This document shows, one piece after another, positions 26,442 through 35,600 of a stretch of DNA of 47,074 bases. The stretch is taken from the NCBI GenBank assembly GCA_025360745.1, contig JANYBP010000121.1:1-47074 (forward strand), written 5' to 3'. Position 1 is the stretch's first letter, and every line of letters begins with the position of its first letter. A program made the position numbers and the translations under genes. Origin of the DNA: a bacterium. Its GTDB lineage: Bacteria > Verrucomicrobiota > Kiritimatiellia > CAIKKV01 > CAIYGI01. A model generated the notes under the pieces. The model was not told where the DNA came from, ran no database searches, and worked only from the letters and a program-made list of their open reading frames with translations.

Positions 26442-28361
26442 ATGAAAGCTCGGTTTATTCAGGGAATTGTTGCGGCAGCCGCCTTGTCGTTGGGTTCTCT
26501 GGTCTACGGCCAGACCAGCAACGCCATTCCTTACGAGCAAACGTTCGAGGGCATGACCGGGGGGCAGAGCATCCTGCTGCCTGGTTTCAGCAATGGTTGG
26601 TATGGCGATACGAATTCCCTGATGGTGGCCATCGCGACCAACGTTTCCTATACCTGGGCCGGCGGGCTGGTGCTCCATCCGGTCACGAATGCCGCCCACA
26701 CGAAGGTGCTGTATTTCCAGGACGCCAGCCTGAGCAACGAATTTGAAATTTACGACGCCTTTTCACCCACGAACACGACCGTGGACTTCATGGTTCAGGC
26801 CGTGCGCCACGATGAACTCCAGACCGCGGATTCCAATCGCATCGCGGGCAGCCAGACGGCGCTCTACCTGGACACGAACGGATTCTTGAATGTCTGGCAC
26901 GGGCTCGACAACTCCGGCGCCAACAATACCTGGATGACTTTTACGAATGCGCCCCCGCTGGGCACCTCTGACTGGGCGCGCGTCACGGTCGCCTTCGATT
27001 ACACCGGCGACGCGTTGGATAACGGCCCCGGCGACAGTTTCTTCAAGATCAACGTCAACGGCCTGCCGCTCGCGCCAATCAACGGGGGTTATGGTCCCTC
27101 GACCTTCGGTTACGCCAACGGCGTCGGTCCATTTTTGCGCACCGCGAATCCCGTCAAGCAGGTTCGCGCCTTCGCGCTCAGCGGTTCCGGCAAGCTGGAC
27201 GATTTGGTCGTCACGACCAATGAAGTGACCAACTTCTTCGGCGAGTTATTCACGCTGGTAGGCAGCGCGGGCGCCAATGGTTCGATTACGCCGGTGAGCA
27301 CCAACGTGCAACCCGGCGGCAGCGCGAACTTTGTCATCACGGCCGATGGCGGTTATCGCATCGCATCGCTGACCACCAACGGCACGCCCGTGGCCGGCAT
27401 GACCTTCGATAACGGCAGCGTGGCCACCAACTTCACCTGGAGCAACGTGCAGGCCAACGGCACGCTGGCCGCGACCTTCACGGCGCTGACGACCTACACG
27501 CTGACCGGCAGCGCGGGCGCCAACGGCGTGGTTACGCCGGCGAGCACAAACGTGCCGCCAGGCGGCAGCGCGAACTTCGTCATCACGGCTGATGGCGGCT
27601 ACCGCATCGCCGCGCTGACCACCAACGGCACGCCCGTGGCCGGCATGACCTTCGATAACAACAGCGTGGCCACCAACTTTACCTGGAGCAACGTGCAGGA
27701 TAACGGCACGCTGGCCGCGACCTTCACGGCGCAGACGACCTACACACTGACCGGCGGCGCGGGCGCCCACGGTACGGTTACGCCGGCGAGCACGAACGTA
27801 CTGGCCGGGGCCAGCGTGAACTTCACGATCACGGCGTCCGGCTTCTACCGCATCGCCTCGCTGACCACCAACGGCACGCCCGTGGCCGGCATGACCTTCG
27901 GTAACAACAGCCTCTCCACCAACTTCACCTGGAGCAACGTGCAGGATAACGGCGCCCTGAACGCGCTCTTCACGGCGCAGGTGGCCAACAACCCGGCGGC
28001 GACGCCCTACTGGTGGCTGGCGCAGTTCGGCTTGACCAACTACGACGCGGATGCCGTGGCCGATCAGGACCATGACGGCCTGCTGACCTGGCAGGAATTC
28101 ATCGTCGCCACCGACCCGACCAATTACGCCTCGGTGCTGAAGGTGCTGAGCGTAACCTCGGACGGCGTGAACGACACCGTGAAATGGCTGAGCACGACCG
28201 GGTCGCCGAGTTACAACCTGTTCTACAGCCTCAGCCTGACGAACACGCTTAACGGCTGGACGCCGTCCTCGAACAACATCGTTCAGACCGCGCCGACCAA
28301 CTCGATTACCATCACGCAGCCCGGGAGTCCGGTCTACTACAAGGTAACCGTCACAAACTGA
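26442..28361 (+). CDS. Secreted repeat protein with LamG-like N-terminus and three InlB-like repeats
   Basis: The 639-aa protein has an N-terminal signal peptide (about 1-23, VAAAALSLGSLVYG). A jelly-roll/LamG-like region (about 25-265) follows. Three tandem repeats of 82 aa lie at about 269-350, 351-432 and 433-514, each with SAGANG, PGGSANFVITADGGYRIA and TFDN...NFTWSNVQ. The C-terminal module (about 520-639) begins with a calcium-loop-like D-A-D-A-V-A-D-Q-D-H-D-G then TWQEF..TDPTN, common at the ends of PVC secreted proteins. AGGAGG precedes the ATG. The same repeat occurs once near the end of the 2661-aa protein. It is likely exported and adhesive or structural; no PEP-CTERM signal is visible. 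Ligand unknown. Confidence 0.85.
   Translation: MKARFIQGIVAAAALSLGSLVYGQTSNAIPYEQTFEGMTGGQSILLPGFSNGWYGDTNSLMVAIATNVSYTWAGGLVLHPVTNAAHTKVLYFQDASLSNEFEIYDAFSPTNTTVDFMVQAVRHDELQTADSNRIAGSQTALYLDTNGFLNVWHGLDNSGANNTWMTFTNAPPLGTSDWARVTVAFDYTGDALDNGPGDSFFKINVNGLPLAPINGGYGPSTFGYANGVGPFLRTANPVKQVRAFALSGSGKLDDLVVTTNEVTNFFGELFTLVGSAGANGSITPVSTNVQPGGSANFVITADGGYRIASLTTNGTPVAGMTFDNGSVATNFTWSNVQANGTLAATFTALTTYTLTGSAGANGVVTPASTNVPPGGSANFVITADGGYRIAALTTNGTPVAGMTFDNNSVATNFTWSNVQDNGTLAATFTAQTTYTLTGGAGAHGTVTPASTNVLAGASVNFTITASGFYRIASLTTNGTPVAGMTFGNNSLSTNFTWSNVQDNGALNALFTAQVANNPAATPYWWLAQFGLTNYDADAVADQDHDGLLTWQEFIVATDPTNYASVLKVLSVTSDGVNDTVKWLSTTGSPSYNLFYSLSLTNTLNGWTPSSNNIVQTAPTNSITITQPGSPVYYKVTVTN
27246..27983 (+). 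repeat. Three tandem 246-bp repeats in the secreted-protein gene
   Basis: Units start near 27246, 27492 and 27738 with a constant 246-bp period (82 codons). Large parts are near-identical in DNA as well as protein, so copy number could change by recombination. Confidence 0.9.
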
Positions 28362-28387
28362 CGGACTCCGCCCAGGCGGATTCCGGT

Positions 28388-28424
28388 GAGCGCCGCGGGT
28401 TAATCCGCGGCGCTCGTTTTTTTT
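28388..28424 (+). terminator. Rho-independent terminator
   Basis: A perfect 11-base stem (28388-28398 with 28405-28415) encloses the loop GTTAAT and is followed by G and eight T. It lies 26 bases after the secreted-protein gene. Confidence 0.95.
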
Positions 28425-28468
28425 ACCGGGCTTGCTTTTCCGCAGTCGCCGCGTTATATTTTCAACCT

Positions 28469-28858
28469 ATGACCAACGCGCCATGTCCGCTGCGGGTGCT
28501 CGTCATGGACGACGAGGATACCATCCTGAAAGTCTACGCGCTCCTGCTCTCCAAGTTGGGACACAAGGCGGTCTGCGCCATCAGCGTGGATGCGGCTCTG
28601 ACGGCGTTCAAAGACGCGCAGGCGGCTGGTCATCCGTTCGATGTGGTCATACTGGATCTGAACATGGGCGAGGGCGAGGGCGGGCGGGAGGCGCTGGCGG
28701 CCATGCGCCTCGTGGAACCCGGTATTCGCGCGATCGTTTCCAGCGGATTGTCGAGCCGCCGCATGGCGGTCGAATGCTCCCAGCACGGATTCAATACCAG
28801 TATTTCCAAGCCCTTCTGCGCACAGGCCGTCGCGGATGCGTTTAAGCGGATCATGTAA
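28469..28858 (+). CDS. Stand-alone CheY-like response regulator
   Basis: The 129-aa protein is a receiver domain only. The acidic pocket is D14-D15, the phosphorylated residue is D63 in VVILDLNMG, the switch position is S91-S92, and the conserved lysine is K114 in ISKPF. There is no output domain, so it would act by protein contact or in a phosphorelay. No histidine kinase is nearby. It ends 9 bases before the ASKHA gene, so the two probably form one transcript. No clear ribosome-binding site precedes the ATG. Confidence 0.93.
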   Translation: MTNAPCPLRVLVMDDEDTILKVYALLLSKLGHKAVCAISVDAALTAFKDAQAAGHPFDVVILDLNMGEGEGGREALAAMRLVEPGIRAIVSSGLSSRRMAVECSQHGFNTSISKPFCAQAVADAFKRIM

Positions 28859-28867
28859 CGGTCCGGC

Positions 28868-30736
28868 ATGAGCCACGAATCCCGCATTGTTTTCGAGCCC
28901 TCCGGGCGAAGCGTTTTCGCGTTGCCCGGAACGGTTGTGCTCGAGGCCGCCGCCCGCGCCGGCTTTATCGTCCAGACCCCCTGCGGCGGCAACGGCACCT
29001 GCGGCAAGTGCCTCGTCAACGTGCGCAGCGGCAAGTGCCCGCCGACCGACGCCGAACTCCGCGCTCTCGGCGGCGAGCGTGTGGCCGAGGGCTGCCGCCT
29101 GGCCTGCCAGGCGCGCTTGAACGGGCCGGCCACGATCGAGATTCCCGACGGTTCGCTTTTCGGCGCCCAGCAGCAGATTCTCACCGCCGACTCGGGCGGA
29201 CCGGTGACGGTCGTGCCGCGTGTGCACAAACACTACATCGCGCTCGGTCCGCCGAAAATGGGCGAGCCGCTTTCCGACCTCGAGCGTCTGCGGCGGCGTC
29301 TTCCCGAAGGTGTGACGCGCCTGGCGGCCTTGCGCGCGCTGCCCGGCGCGCTGCGCCGCTCCGGCTTCTCCGTCACGGCCGTCGAACTGGACGGCGAACT
29401 GATCGCGGTGGAACCCGGCGATACCTCCAGCCTGTGCTATGGCGTCGCCTTCGACATCGGCAGCACGACGCTCGTTGGCACGCTGGTCAACCTGATCACC
29501 GGCGTCGACCTGGCGCTGGCCTCGCGGGTTAATCCGCAAACCTCCTTCGGCGACGACGTGGTGTCGCGCATTCAGCTCTGCCGCGCCGAAGCGGGCGGCC
29601 TGGCGCGCTTGCATGGCGCGGTGCTGGAGGCGGTCAACAAAATGCTCGACGAGCTGGCCCGCAAGGCGGGCGTCTCGCGGCAGAACATCTACGAGCTTGT
29701 CTTCGCCGGCAATACGACGATGCAGCAGATTTTGTGCGGCGTGGACCCCTCGGCGCTGGGGGAAATTCCATTTGTGCCGGCCTTCCGGAATGCGCTCGAA
29801 ATGCGCGCTTCCGACTTGGGCCTGCATGCCTGTCCGGAGGCCTGCGTGCATGTCTTCGCCCAAATCGGGGGCTTCGTGGGCGGCGACACGGTGGCGGGCA
29901 TCGTCGCCACGCGCCTGGACGAGGCGCAGGAACCGGCGCTGCTGGTGGATATCGGAACCAACGGCGAGATCGTGCTGGCCGCAAAAGGGCGCATGCTGGC
30001 GACCTCGGTGGCGGCCGGTCCGGCTTTCGAAGGGGCGCGCATCGTCAACGGCATGCGCGCCGCGCCGGGCGCGATCGAAAAGGTGATTGTCAATGGCGAC
30101 CTGAAGCTGAACGTGATCGGCAACGTCAAACCGTCGGGACTGTGCGGCACGGGACTGATCGATGCCGCCGCGGAGCTGCTGAGACTAGGCGTGCTCGACA
30201 CCACCGGCCGCATCCTCGGTCCGGAGGAAGCGCCCGCCTCGGTTCCCGACCCGATCAAGCGGCGTCTGATGGAGGGTCACGGCGGGGAGTTCAGCGTCTT
30301 GCTGGCCGGTCCCTCCGAAAGCGCCACGGGCCAGCCGCTCCTGCTTTATCAACGCGACATTCGCGAGTTGCAACTCGCCTGCGGCGCCATCCGGGCGGGC
30401 GTCAACATTCTGCTCGGCATGCTGAACCTGAAACCCGGCGACCTGGGCTCGGTTTTGCTGGCGGGGGCTTTCGGCAACTTCATCCGGCGCAGTAACGCCC
30501 GGCGCATCGGCATGCTGCCCGCCATTCCCTGTTCGCGCATCCGCTTCGTCGGCAACGCCGCCTCCTTCGGCGCCAAACGCGCGCTGCTTTCGCGGGTCGA
30601 AAAAGATTACGCCGACCGCGTCTTCCTCTCGGTCGAACACGTGGACCTCTCGCTCAGCCCGGATTTTCAGATGGAATTCGCCGCCGCCATGATGCTGCCC
30701 GAGGCGGACGAGGCTGGCGACTGCGTCGCGGAGTAG
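28868..30736 (+). CDS. ASKHA-domain [2Fe-2S] protein (DUF4445; corrinoid-protein activation family)
   Basis: The 622-aa protein joins an N-terminal ferredoxin-like domain (C39-x5-C45-x2-C48 and C80, a plant-type [2Fe-2S] pattern) to a long ASKHA ATPase region. That region has FDIGSTTLVGTLVNL near 195 and VDIGTNGEIVL near 360. Characterised relatives (RamA, RACE proteins) use ATP to reduce the inactive cobalt(II) form of corrinoid methyltransferase proteins. A corrinoid protein or methyltransferase gene is not next to it, so the partner is unknown. It suggests anaerobic C1 or methyl-group metabolism, in keeping with the glycine cleavage operon (inference). Confidence 0.9.
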   Translation: MSHESRIVFEPSGRSVFALPGTVVLEAAARAGFIVQTPCGGNGTCGKCLVNVRSGKCPPTDAELRALGGERVAEGCRLACQARLNGPATIEIPDGSLFGAQQQILTADSGGPVTVVPRVHKHYIALGPPKMGEPLSDLERLRRRLPEGVTRLAALRALPGALRRSGFSVTAVELDGELIAVEPGDTSSLCYGVAFDIGSTTLVGTLVNLITGVDLALASRVNPQTSFGDDVVSRIQLCRAEAGGLARLHGAVLEAVNKMLDELARKAGVSRQNIYELVFAGNTTMQQILCGVDPSALGEIPFVPAFRNALEMRASDLGLHACPEACVHVFAQIGGFVGGDTVAGIVATRLDEAQEPALLVDIGTNGEIVLAAKGRMLATSVAAGPAFEGARIVNGMRAAPGAIEKVIVNGDLKLNVIGNVKPSGLCGTGLIDAAAELLRLGVLDTTGRILGPEEAPASVPDPIKRRLMEGHGGEFSVLLAGPSESATGQPLLLYQRDIRELQLACGAIRAGVNILLGMLNLKPGDLGSVLLAGAFGNFIRRSNARRIGMLPAIPCSRIRFVGNAASFGAKRALLSRVEKDYADRVFLSVEHVDLSLSPDFQMEFAAAMMLPEADEAGDCVAE

Positions 30737-30743
30737 GGGGGCG

Positions 30744-31287
30744 GAGATCAGAGATCAGAGATCAGAAGTCAGAAGTCAGAAGTCAGAAGTCGGAAGTCAG
30801 AAGTCGGAAGTCAGAAGTCGGAGGTCAGAAGTCGGAGATCAGAAGTCGGAAGTCAGAAGTCGGAGGTCGGAGGGCGCAAGGGAATGATTATTAATTCGGC
30901 GAAAGAATTGAAGGTATATCGGGAAGCGTACGAACTCGCGATGGATATCTTCCAATTGAGCAAACGGTGGCCAGTGGAAGAAAAATATTCCCTGACCGAT
31001 CAAGTTCGCCGGAGTTCTCGGTAGGTCTGTTCCAATCTTCGTGAAGCTTGGGCAAAAAGGCGTTACGCGGCAAATTTCGTCAGTAAACTCACGGATTGTG
31101 ACGGTGAAAATAGCGAGACCGATACCTGGCTGGATTTCGCCAAAAATTCAGGATATCTGTCAGCCGGTGAACATATGCAACTAACTCAAGCATGCCAAAA
31201 AATCGGCGGCATGCTTGGCTCTATGCTGAAAAAACCATCTTCATTCTTACTGCACGCCGACCTCTGACCTCCGACTTCCGACCTCTG
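30744..31287. repeat. Inverted low-complexity tracts flanking a broken gene
   Basis: The left tract (30744-30873) is a 7-8 bp repeat of AGAAGTC/GGAAGTC/GGAGGTC words. The right tract (31259-31287) is built from the complementary words. A perfect 16-base inverted pair is 30814-30829 with 31263-31278. The four-helix-bundle pseudogene lies between, and the right tract supplies its final codons and stop. The pair sits between two convergent genes. Confidence 0.88.
30884..31267 (+). pseudogene. Four-helix-bundle protein (S23/IVP-like family), broken by an in-frame TAG
   Basis: Read through, the frame encodes 127 aa of the four helix bundle family first known from 23S rRNA intervening sequences. 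It shows KELKVYREAYELAMDIFQLS, WPVEEKYSLTDQVRRSSR, then NLREAWAKRRYAANFVSKL and the DTWLDFA segment. Codon 47 (31022-31024) is TAG where the family normally has Ser, so one base change (TCG to TAG) explains it. The last residues run into the flanking repeat tract. The family's function is unknown. It is a pseudogene unless TAG is suppressed; I see no sign that TAG is recoded. Confidence 0.8.
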
Positions 31288-31290
31288 TTC

Positions 31291-32460
31291 CTACCCGATC
31301 GCGTGCGGCAGGAAGATTTCCTCGAACAGGCTGCGGGCGTAGCGGTCGGTCATCAGGGAAAGGTAATCCACCACGATCTGCGACAGCGCCGGCTGTCCGC
31401 CTTGCGCGTACATTTTGCCGATGAACTCATGCAGTTCGCGCGCGGCATGGGAATCGGACGCCAGCGCCCGGCCCCACTGCGGCTGGGGACGCGAAGCCAG
31501 CGTGCGCTGGGCGAACTCGAAGATGATGGTCAGCATTTTTTCGGTGCGCGCCGCATACTCCACAAGCTGGGGATGGGAATATATCTGGCGGCTGTTGTAA
31601 TCGTACAGTTGGTGCAGCGCGTCGAAGACATCCTCCGAGAAGCCCATCCGTTCGGGAGTTTTCAGGTTCGTGCGGATCATGTCCGTGACGAGGGTGTTGA
31701 TGATCGCGCGGTTGTCGCCCCCCAGCACGCGGGTCACCGTCCGCGGCAGCGGCGGCAGGCGCCCCAGCACCGCACAGGCATCCTCGTAATCGCGGCCGAT
31801 GTAGGCGATGCGGTCGGCCATGCGCACCACGCAGCCCTCCATGGTGATCGGCGCCTGGCCGCGCGCGGTCAGCAGCTCCAGACGCCGTCCCGGCCTCGGG
31901 CGGGGCGCCAGGAAGCGCTCCGTGCGTTCGCCGCAGTGGCTGACGATGCCGTCGCGTACTTCGTAGGTCAGGTTAAGCCCCCGTTCGCGGGTCGAAGGAC
32001 GGACGGCCAGCCGGTCCACCACCCGCAGGCTGTGCAGTTCGTGCTGGAACGAGCGCCGGGGGTCCGCATTTTTCCAGAGTTTGTTCAGCAGGTTCTCGCC
32101 GGCATGGCCGAAGGGTCCGTGCCCCAGATCGTGCCCCAGCGCGATGGCGTAGGCCAGGTCCTCGTTTAGTCCCAGCGCCCGCGCGATGGTTTGCGCGATC
32201 GAAGCCATGTAGAGCGAGTGGTCCAGCCGCGTGGCGACGTGATCGCTCTCCGGCGCAAAAATCACCTGCGTCTTGTAGCGCAGCCGCCGGAAGGCCGTGC
32301 AGTGCAGGATGCGGTGCGCATCGCGCTGGAAACAAAGCCGGATCGGGTCCTGCGGCTCGTCGCACAACCGCCCCCGGCTGTTCGCGCTGCGGGTGGCGAA
32401 AGGATGGTCGAGCGTCTTGTCTTCCCGCTCCTGCGCCAGTTCTCGAAGGGTCTTGCTCAT
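31291..32460 (-). CDS. dgt: Deoxyguanosinetriphosphate triphosphohydrolase-like HD protein
   Basis: The 389-aa enzyme belongs to the dGTPase family, which hydrolyses dGTP (or other dNTPs) to the nucleoside and triphosphate. The HD metal site is visible: H81 in TRLDHSLYM, H110-D111 in LGHDLGHGPFGH, and D218-R-I-A-Y-I-G-R further on. The opening RDAHRILHCTAFRRLRYKTQ is the usual substrate-side segment. ATG 32460 fits the family N-terminus; the frame is open to 32571 without similarity. Related dNTPases can limit phage replication, but as a backbone gene this is more likely nucleotide housekeeping. Confidence 0.93.
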   Translation of the reverse strand: MSKTLRELAQEREDKTLDHPFATRSANSRGRLCDEPQDPIRLCFQRDAHRILHCTAFRRLRYKTQVIFAPESDHVATRLDHSLYMASIAQTIARALGLNEDLAYAIALGHDLGHGPFGHAGENLLNKLWKNADPRRSFQHELHSLRVVDRLAVRPSTRERGLNLTYEVRDGIVSHCGERTERFLAPRPRPGRRLELLTARGQAPITMEGCVVRMADRIAYIGRDYEDACAVLGRLPPLPRTVTRVLGGDNRAIINTLVTDMIRTNLKTPERMGFSEDVFDALHQLYDYNSRQIYSHPQLVEYAARTEKMLTIIFEFAQRTLASRPQPQWGRALASDSHAARELHEFIGKMYAQGGQPALSQIVVDYLSLMTDRYARSLFEEIFLPHAIG

Positions 32461-32588
32461 GGGGAGATGCAGGTTGTTCAGGCTGTAGGCTGTTAGACTG
32501 TTAGGAAAACGGGTTGCGGGGAAGATAGTGCCCTGCGGCTGCGGAAAATGCAAGTTGGGCTTCCATTGCACACCATTGCACTTGAATC

Positions 32589-32617
32589 TTGCGAAAAGGC
32601 CCCTTTCCGGCTATACT
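32589..32617 (+). promoter_or_regulatory. Probable promoter of the 2661-aa secreted-protein gene
   Basis: TTGCGA, a 17-base spacer and TATACT (32612-32617) precede a leader of about 25 nt with AGGAG and AAGGA. The -10 box is identical to that of the other secreted-protein gene. Confidence 0.6.
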
Positions 32618-32648
32618 ATTAGCAGCTGAGAGGAGCAAGGATGGGACT

Positions 32649-35600
32649 ATGAATAACAGGCAAAAACCAGGCTTGCTGGCGCTGACCGTTCTGTCGGCGC
32701 TATTGCTTAACCCTGCCCCCGGCACGGCTTTCGTCACCAACACTGCCATCGGGGTTAACGGGTTGCAGGGCTTCGAGACCTATCCCGGAATGGGCAGCTT
32801 TGGCTCCACAAACTACGCCGACGGCTGGTCCTTGAGTAATTCGAGAATGATCAAGTGGCCAAACGCCACCAACCGAACTGTTACCTACCAAGGCAGCAAT
32901 GCGGTCTATATGAGCACCGCTTCCCTCCTGCCCTGGATTCGCACCCCCTTGCTAAGCAATGGCGTCGGAAGCGTCGTATTTTATGCCCTCAGCAGCAGCT
33001 CCCTGAATCCCACCGAGTCGTTGGATTTCGAAACGTCCGGCGACGGAACGACGTGGTCCACCAACAGTACGTTAACGGCCCAGATATTTGGCGTGACAAA
33101 CTGGAATGCGTACACGCAGGCGATCAACGTGACCAGTCCTGTTTTTCTGCGGCTGCATCTGACCTCTAATTCGGCGAGCGCCCAGACCTATTTCGACAAC
33201 CTGGTGTTGTCATATCCGCGGGCGACCATTTCCATCACCAACGGCCTGCCGTCGCCCAATCCGGCCACCGTGAACGTTCCCTTCAACATGACGGTGACGG
33301 TGGCGCCGGTCGGCCTGGTCTCCAACGTCACGGTCACCAACTTCTGGAGCAACGACGGGGGCGGTTCCTGGCATGCCATCGCCATGATTACCAATGGCGC
33401 GAATAGTTTTATCACCACCAACGCCATTCCGGGACAGTCGGCGGTGACGATCAAATACTACTTTATCGCCGGTTTTCAGGGGCCGGATGCGGTCAGCCCC
33501 GTCGTCTCGTCCACCAACGAGTTCACGGTCCAAGCCCCCGCCAACGTCAGCGGCCTTGCCAGCCTCCGGGTGCAGGGCGATCTCAACACCAACCTCTGGG
33601 TGATCGGCGATTATAGCTGGCTGGGTGTGGCGCAGTCTTCCTCCGCCCTCACCAACGCGCTGGTCAAGTTCCAGGGCGTGACCACCAATCAACCGCCGAC
33701 GACCAACACCTGGGGTGACGCCGCCCAAGCCCGCTACCTCTTTCGCATCGACGGCACGGCCTCCACCAACGGAACGAACATCGTGATCGGCGGCGCCAAC
33801 AGCGGCGCCTTCATCTTCACCTTCGTCGAAACCAATCGGGCCTACTCGATCGACCACGGCGTGTATCAGAGTTTCGACGATTGGCCCCTGAGCGGAACCA
33901 GCAACGCGGGCTGGACCAGTCTGACGGGCATGAACTTCGGCGATGGCGACCACACCCACCGCGGCCAGAGCGCGCAACTGCCCGCCAACGGCTGGGTCAT
34001 GACGCCCTACCTCAGCCTGGGCATCGGCCAGATCGGTTTCTGGTACCGGGACTATCCAACCAATGGCCTGCCGGCCACCACCTGCAGTGTGCAGAAGTCG
34101 GTGGACGGCGCCAACTGGACCACGCTCACGAATCTTACGGTTAACAATAATGTCTACCAGCGCTTTACGCTGACCGTCGAAGATCGCAACAGCCGCTACG
34201 TCCGGCTGCTCAACGGCAGCGGCGAGCGACTCTGCCTCGACGACGTGACCGTCACCGATCCCTTCTGGTCCGGGGTCACCTTTGGCGCGGTCACCAATCT
34301 GCCCGCCGTGCCCACCTCCACCGATACGGTCACGATCAACGCCACGCTCGTCCCGGCCGCCGGTACGTCCAACATCTTCGCCACGCTTTATTACCGCGGC
34401 GGCAGCAGCGGCGCCTATACGCCGCGGACGATGACGAACAGCGGAACGAACTACTCCAACAGCGTCGCAATTCCGGCCGGCATCGGCCCCGACGGCGGCG
34501 CCGGACTGGTGCAATACTTCATCGCCTGCACCTTCCAGGGCTATAACAGCGGTCAGTCCAGTCCCGCCTACTATCCACCCGACACCAACTTCCCCTCCGT
34601 TTACAACATTGCGCGCTCCTATCTGGCGTTGACCAACGCGGTCACGCTTCCCGCCGTGCCCACTACCACCAATGCGATCGCGCTGGCCCTGGACATTCTG
34701 CCCTTCGCTTCCGCCTACAACGCGACCGCGACGGCCTACTACAGCTTCGGGTCGGCCGCCGGACCGTTCACACCCATCGGCATGAGCAGCACCGGCGGCA
34801 ATCACTTCGTGACCGCGCCCATTGCGGCGCAGAACGTGCCGTCGGGTACTTTCCTTTACTACTACTTTACCGCCACCTGCCTGGGCGCCAATCCGCTCGT
34901 TCCCACCAACTATCCCGCTGGCGGAGCGGCGGCGCCGCTGGCGGTGCAGATTAGCGCCGCGCCTTTCAACTCGCTATATACCAACCTCGTCGTCAGCGGC
35001 GGCGGACTGACGCCCGGCATGATGCTGGTGGGCAATGGCCTCTGGCAGGGAGTCATGACGGTCACCAATCTGGTCAACCCCGGCTTCGTCTTTACAGGGC
35101 AGAACAGCGGCGCGACCAATTTCGGCGTGACCACGCAACCGGTCACCAATTTCCCCTTCTTCGGAACCGCCGTCGCCGGGGCCGGCAACATCGTGCTCTC
35201 CGGCGCCAACAACGGGCCGCTGGTCTTCAGCTTCGACGAGACCACCCTGGCCTGGAGCGTGCTGCGCGCGGACTACGTCAATTTCGACGCCTGGACCAAC
35301 GGAACCGGCGGTTATGGCAATTACACCAACAGCGACGGCTGGGTGCTGACCGCCGGCCGCGTCACCAGCAATTCGGCGCCGGATACCGCTCTGGCCTTCT
35401 TGAACCGTTCGGGCCTCCTCAACGCCGGACCGCTGACGAATCAGTCGCTGCGCTCGCCCCATCTTGCGAACGGCGTCGGCCAGATCGGCTTCTGGTACCG
35501 CAATGCGCAGACCAACGGCACGCCCGCGGCCGGGTTTACGGTCGATCTGGCCCCCGATCCGGTGGCCGGACCATGGACCACCGTCGCCACCGTTACCAAT

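Noticed and set aside
28200-28361. PEP-CTERM sorting signal on the 639-aa protein
   Set aside because: There is no PEP motif, C-terminal hydrophobic helix or basic tail; the protein ends in a soluble beta-rich segment.
30744-30873. Possible CRISPR array
   Set aside because: The repeating unit is only 7-8 bp with no unique spacers, and there are no cas genes.
31022-31024. TAG recoded as an amino acid
   Set aside because: Only one internal TAG is seen, and TAG is used as a true stop elsewhere in the window (for example at 44273-44275).
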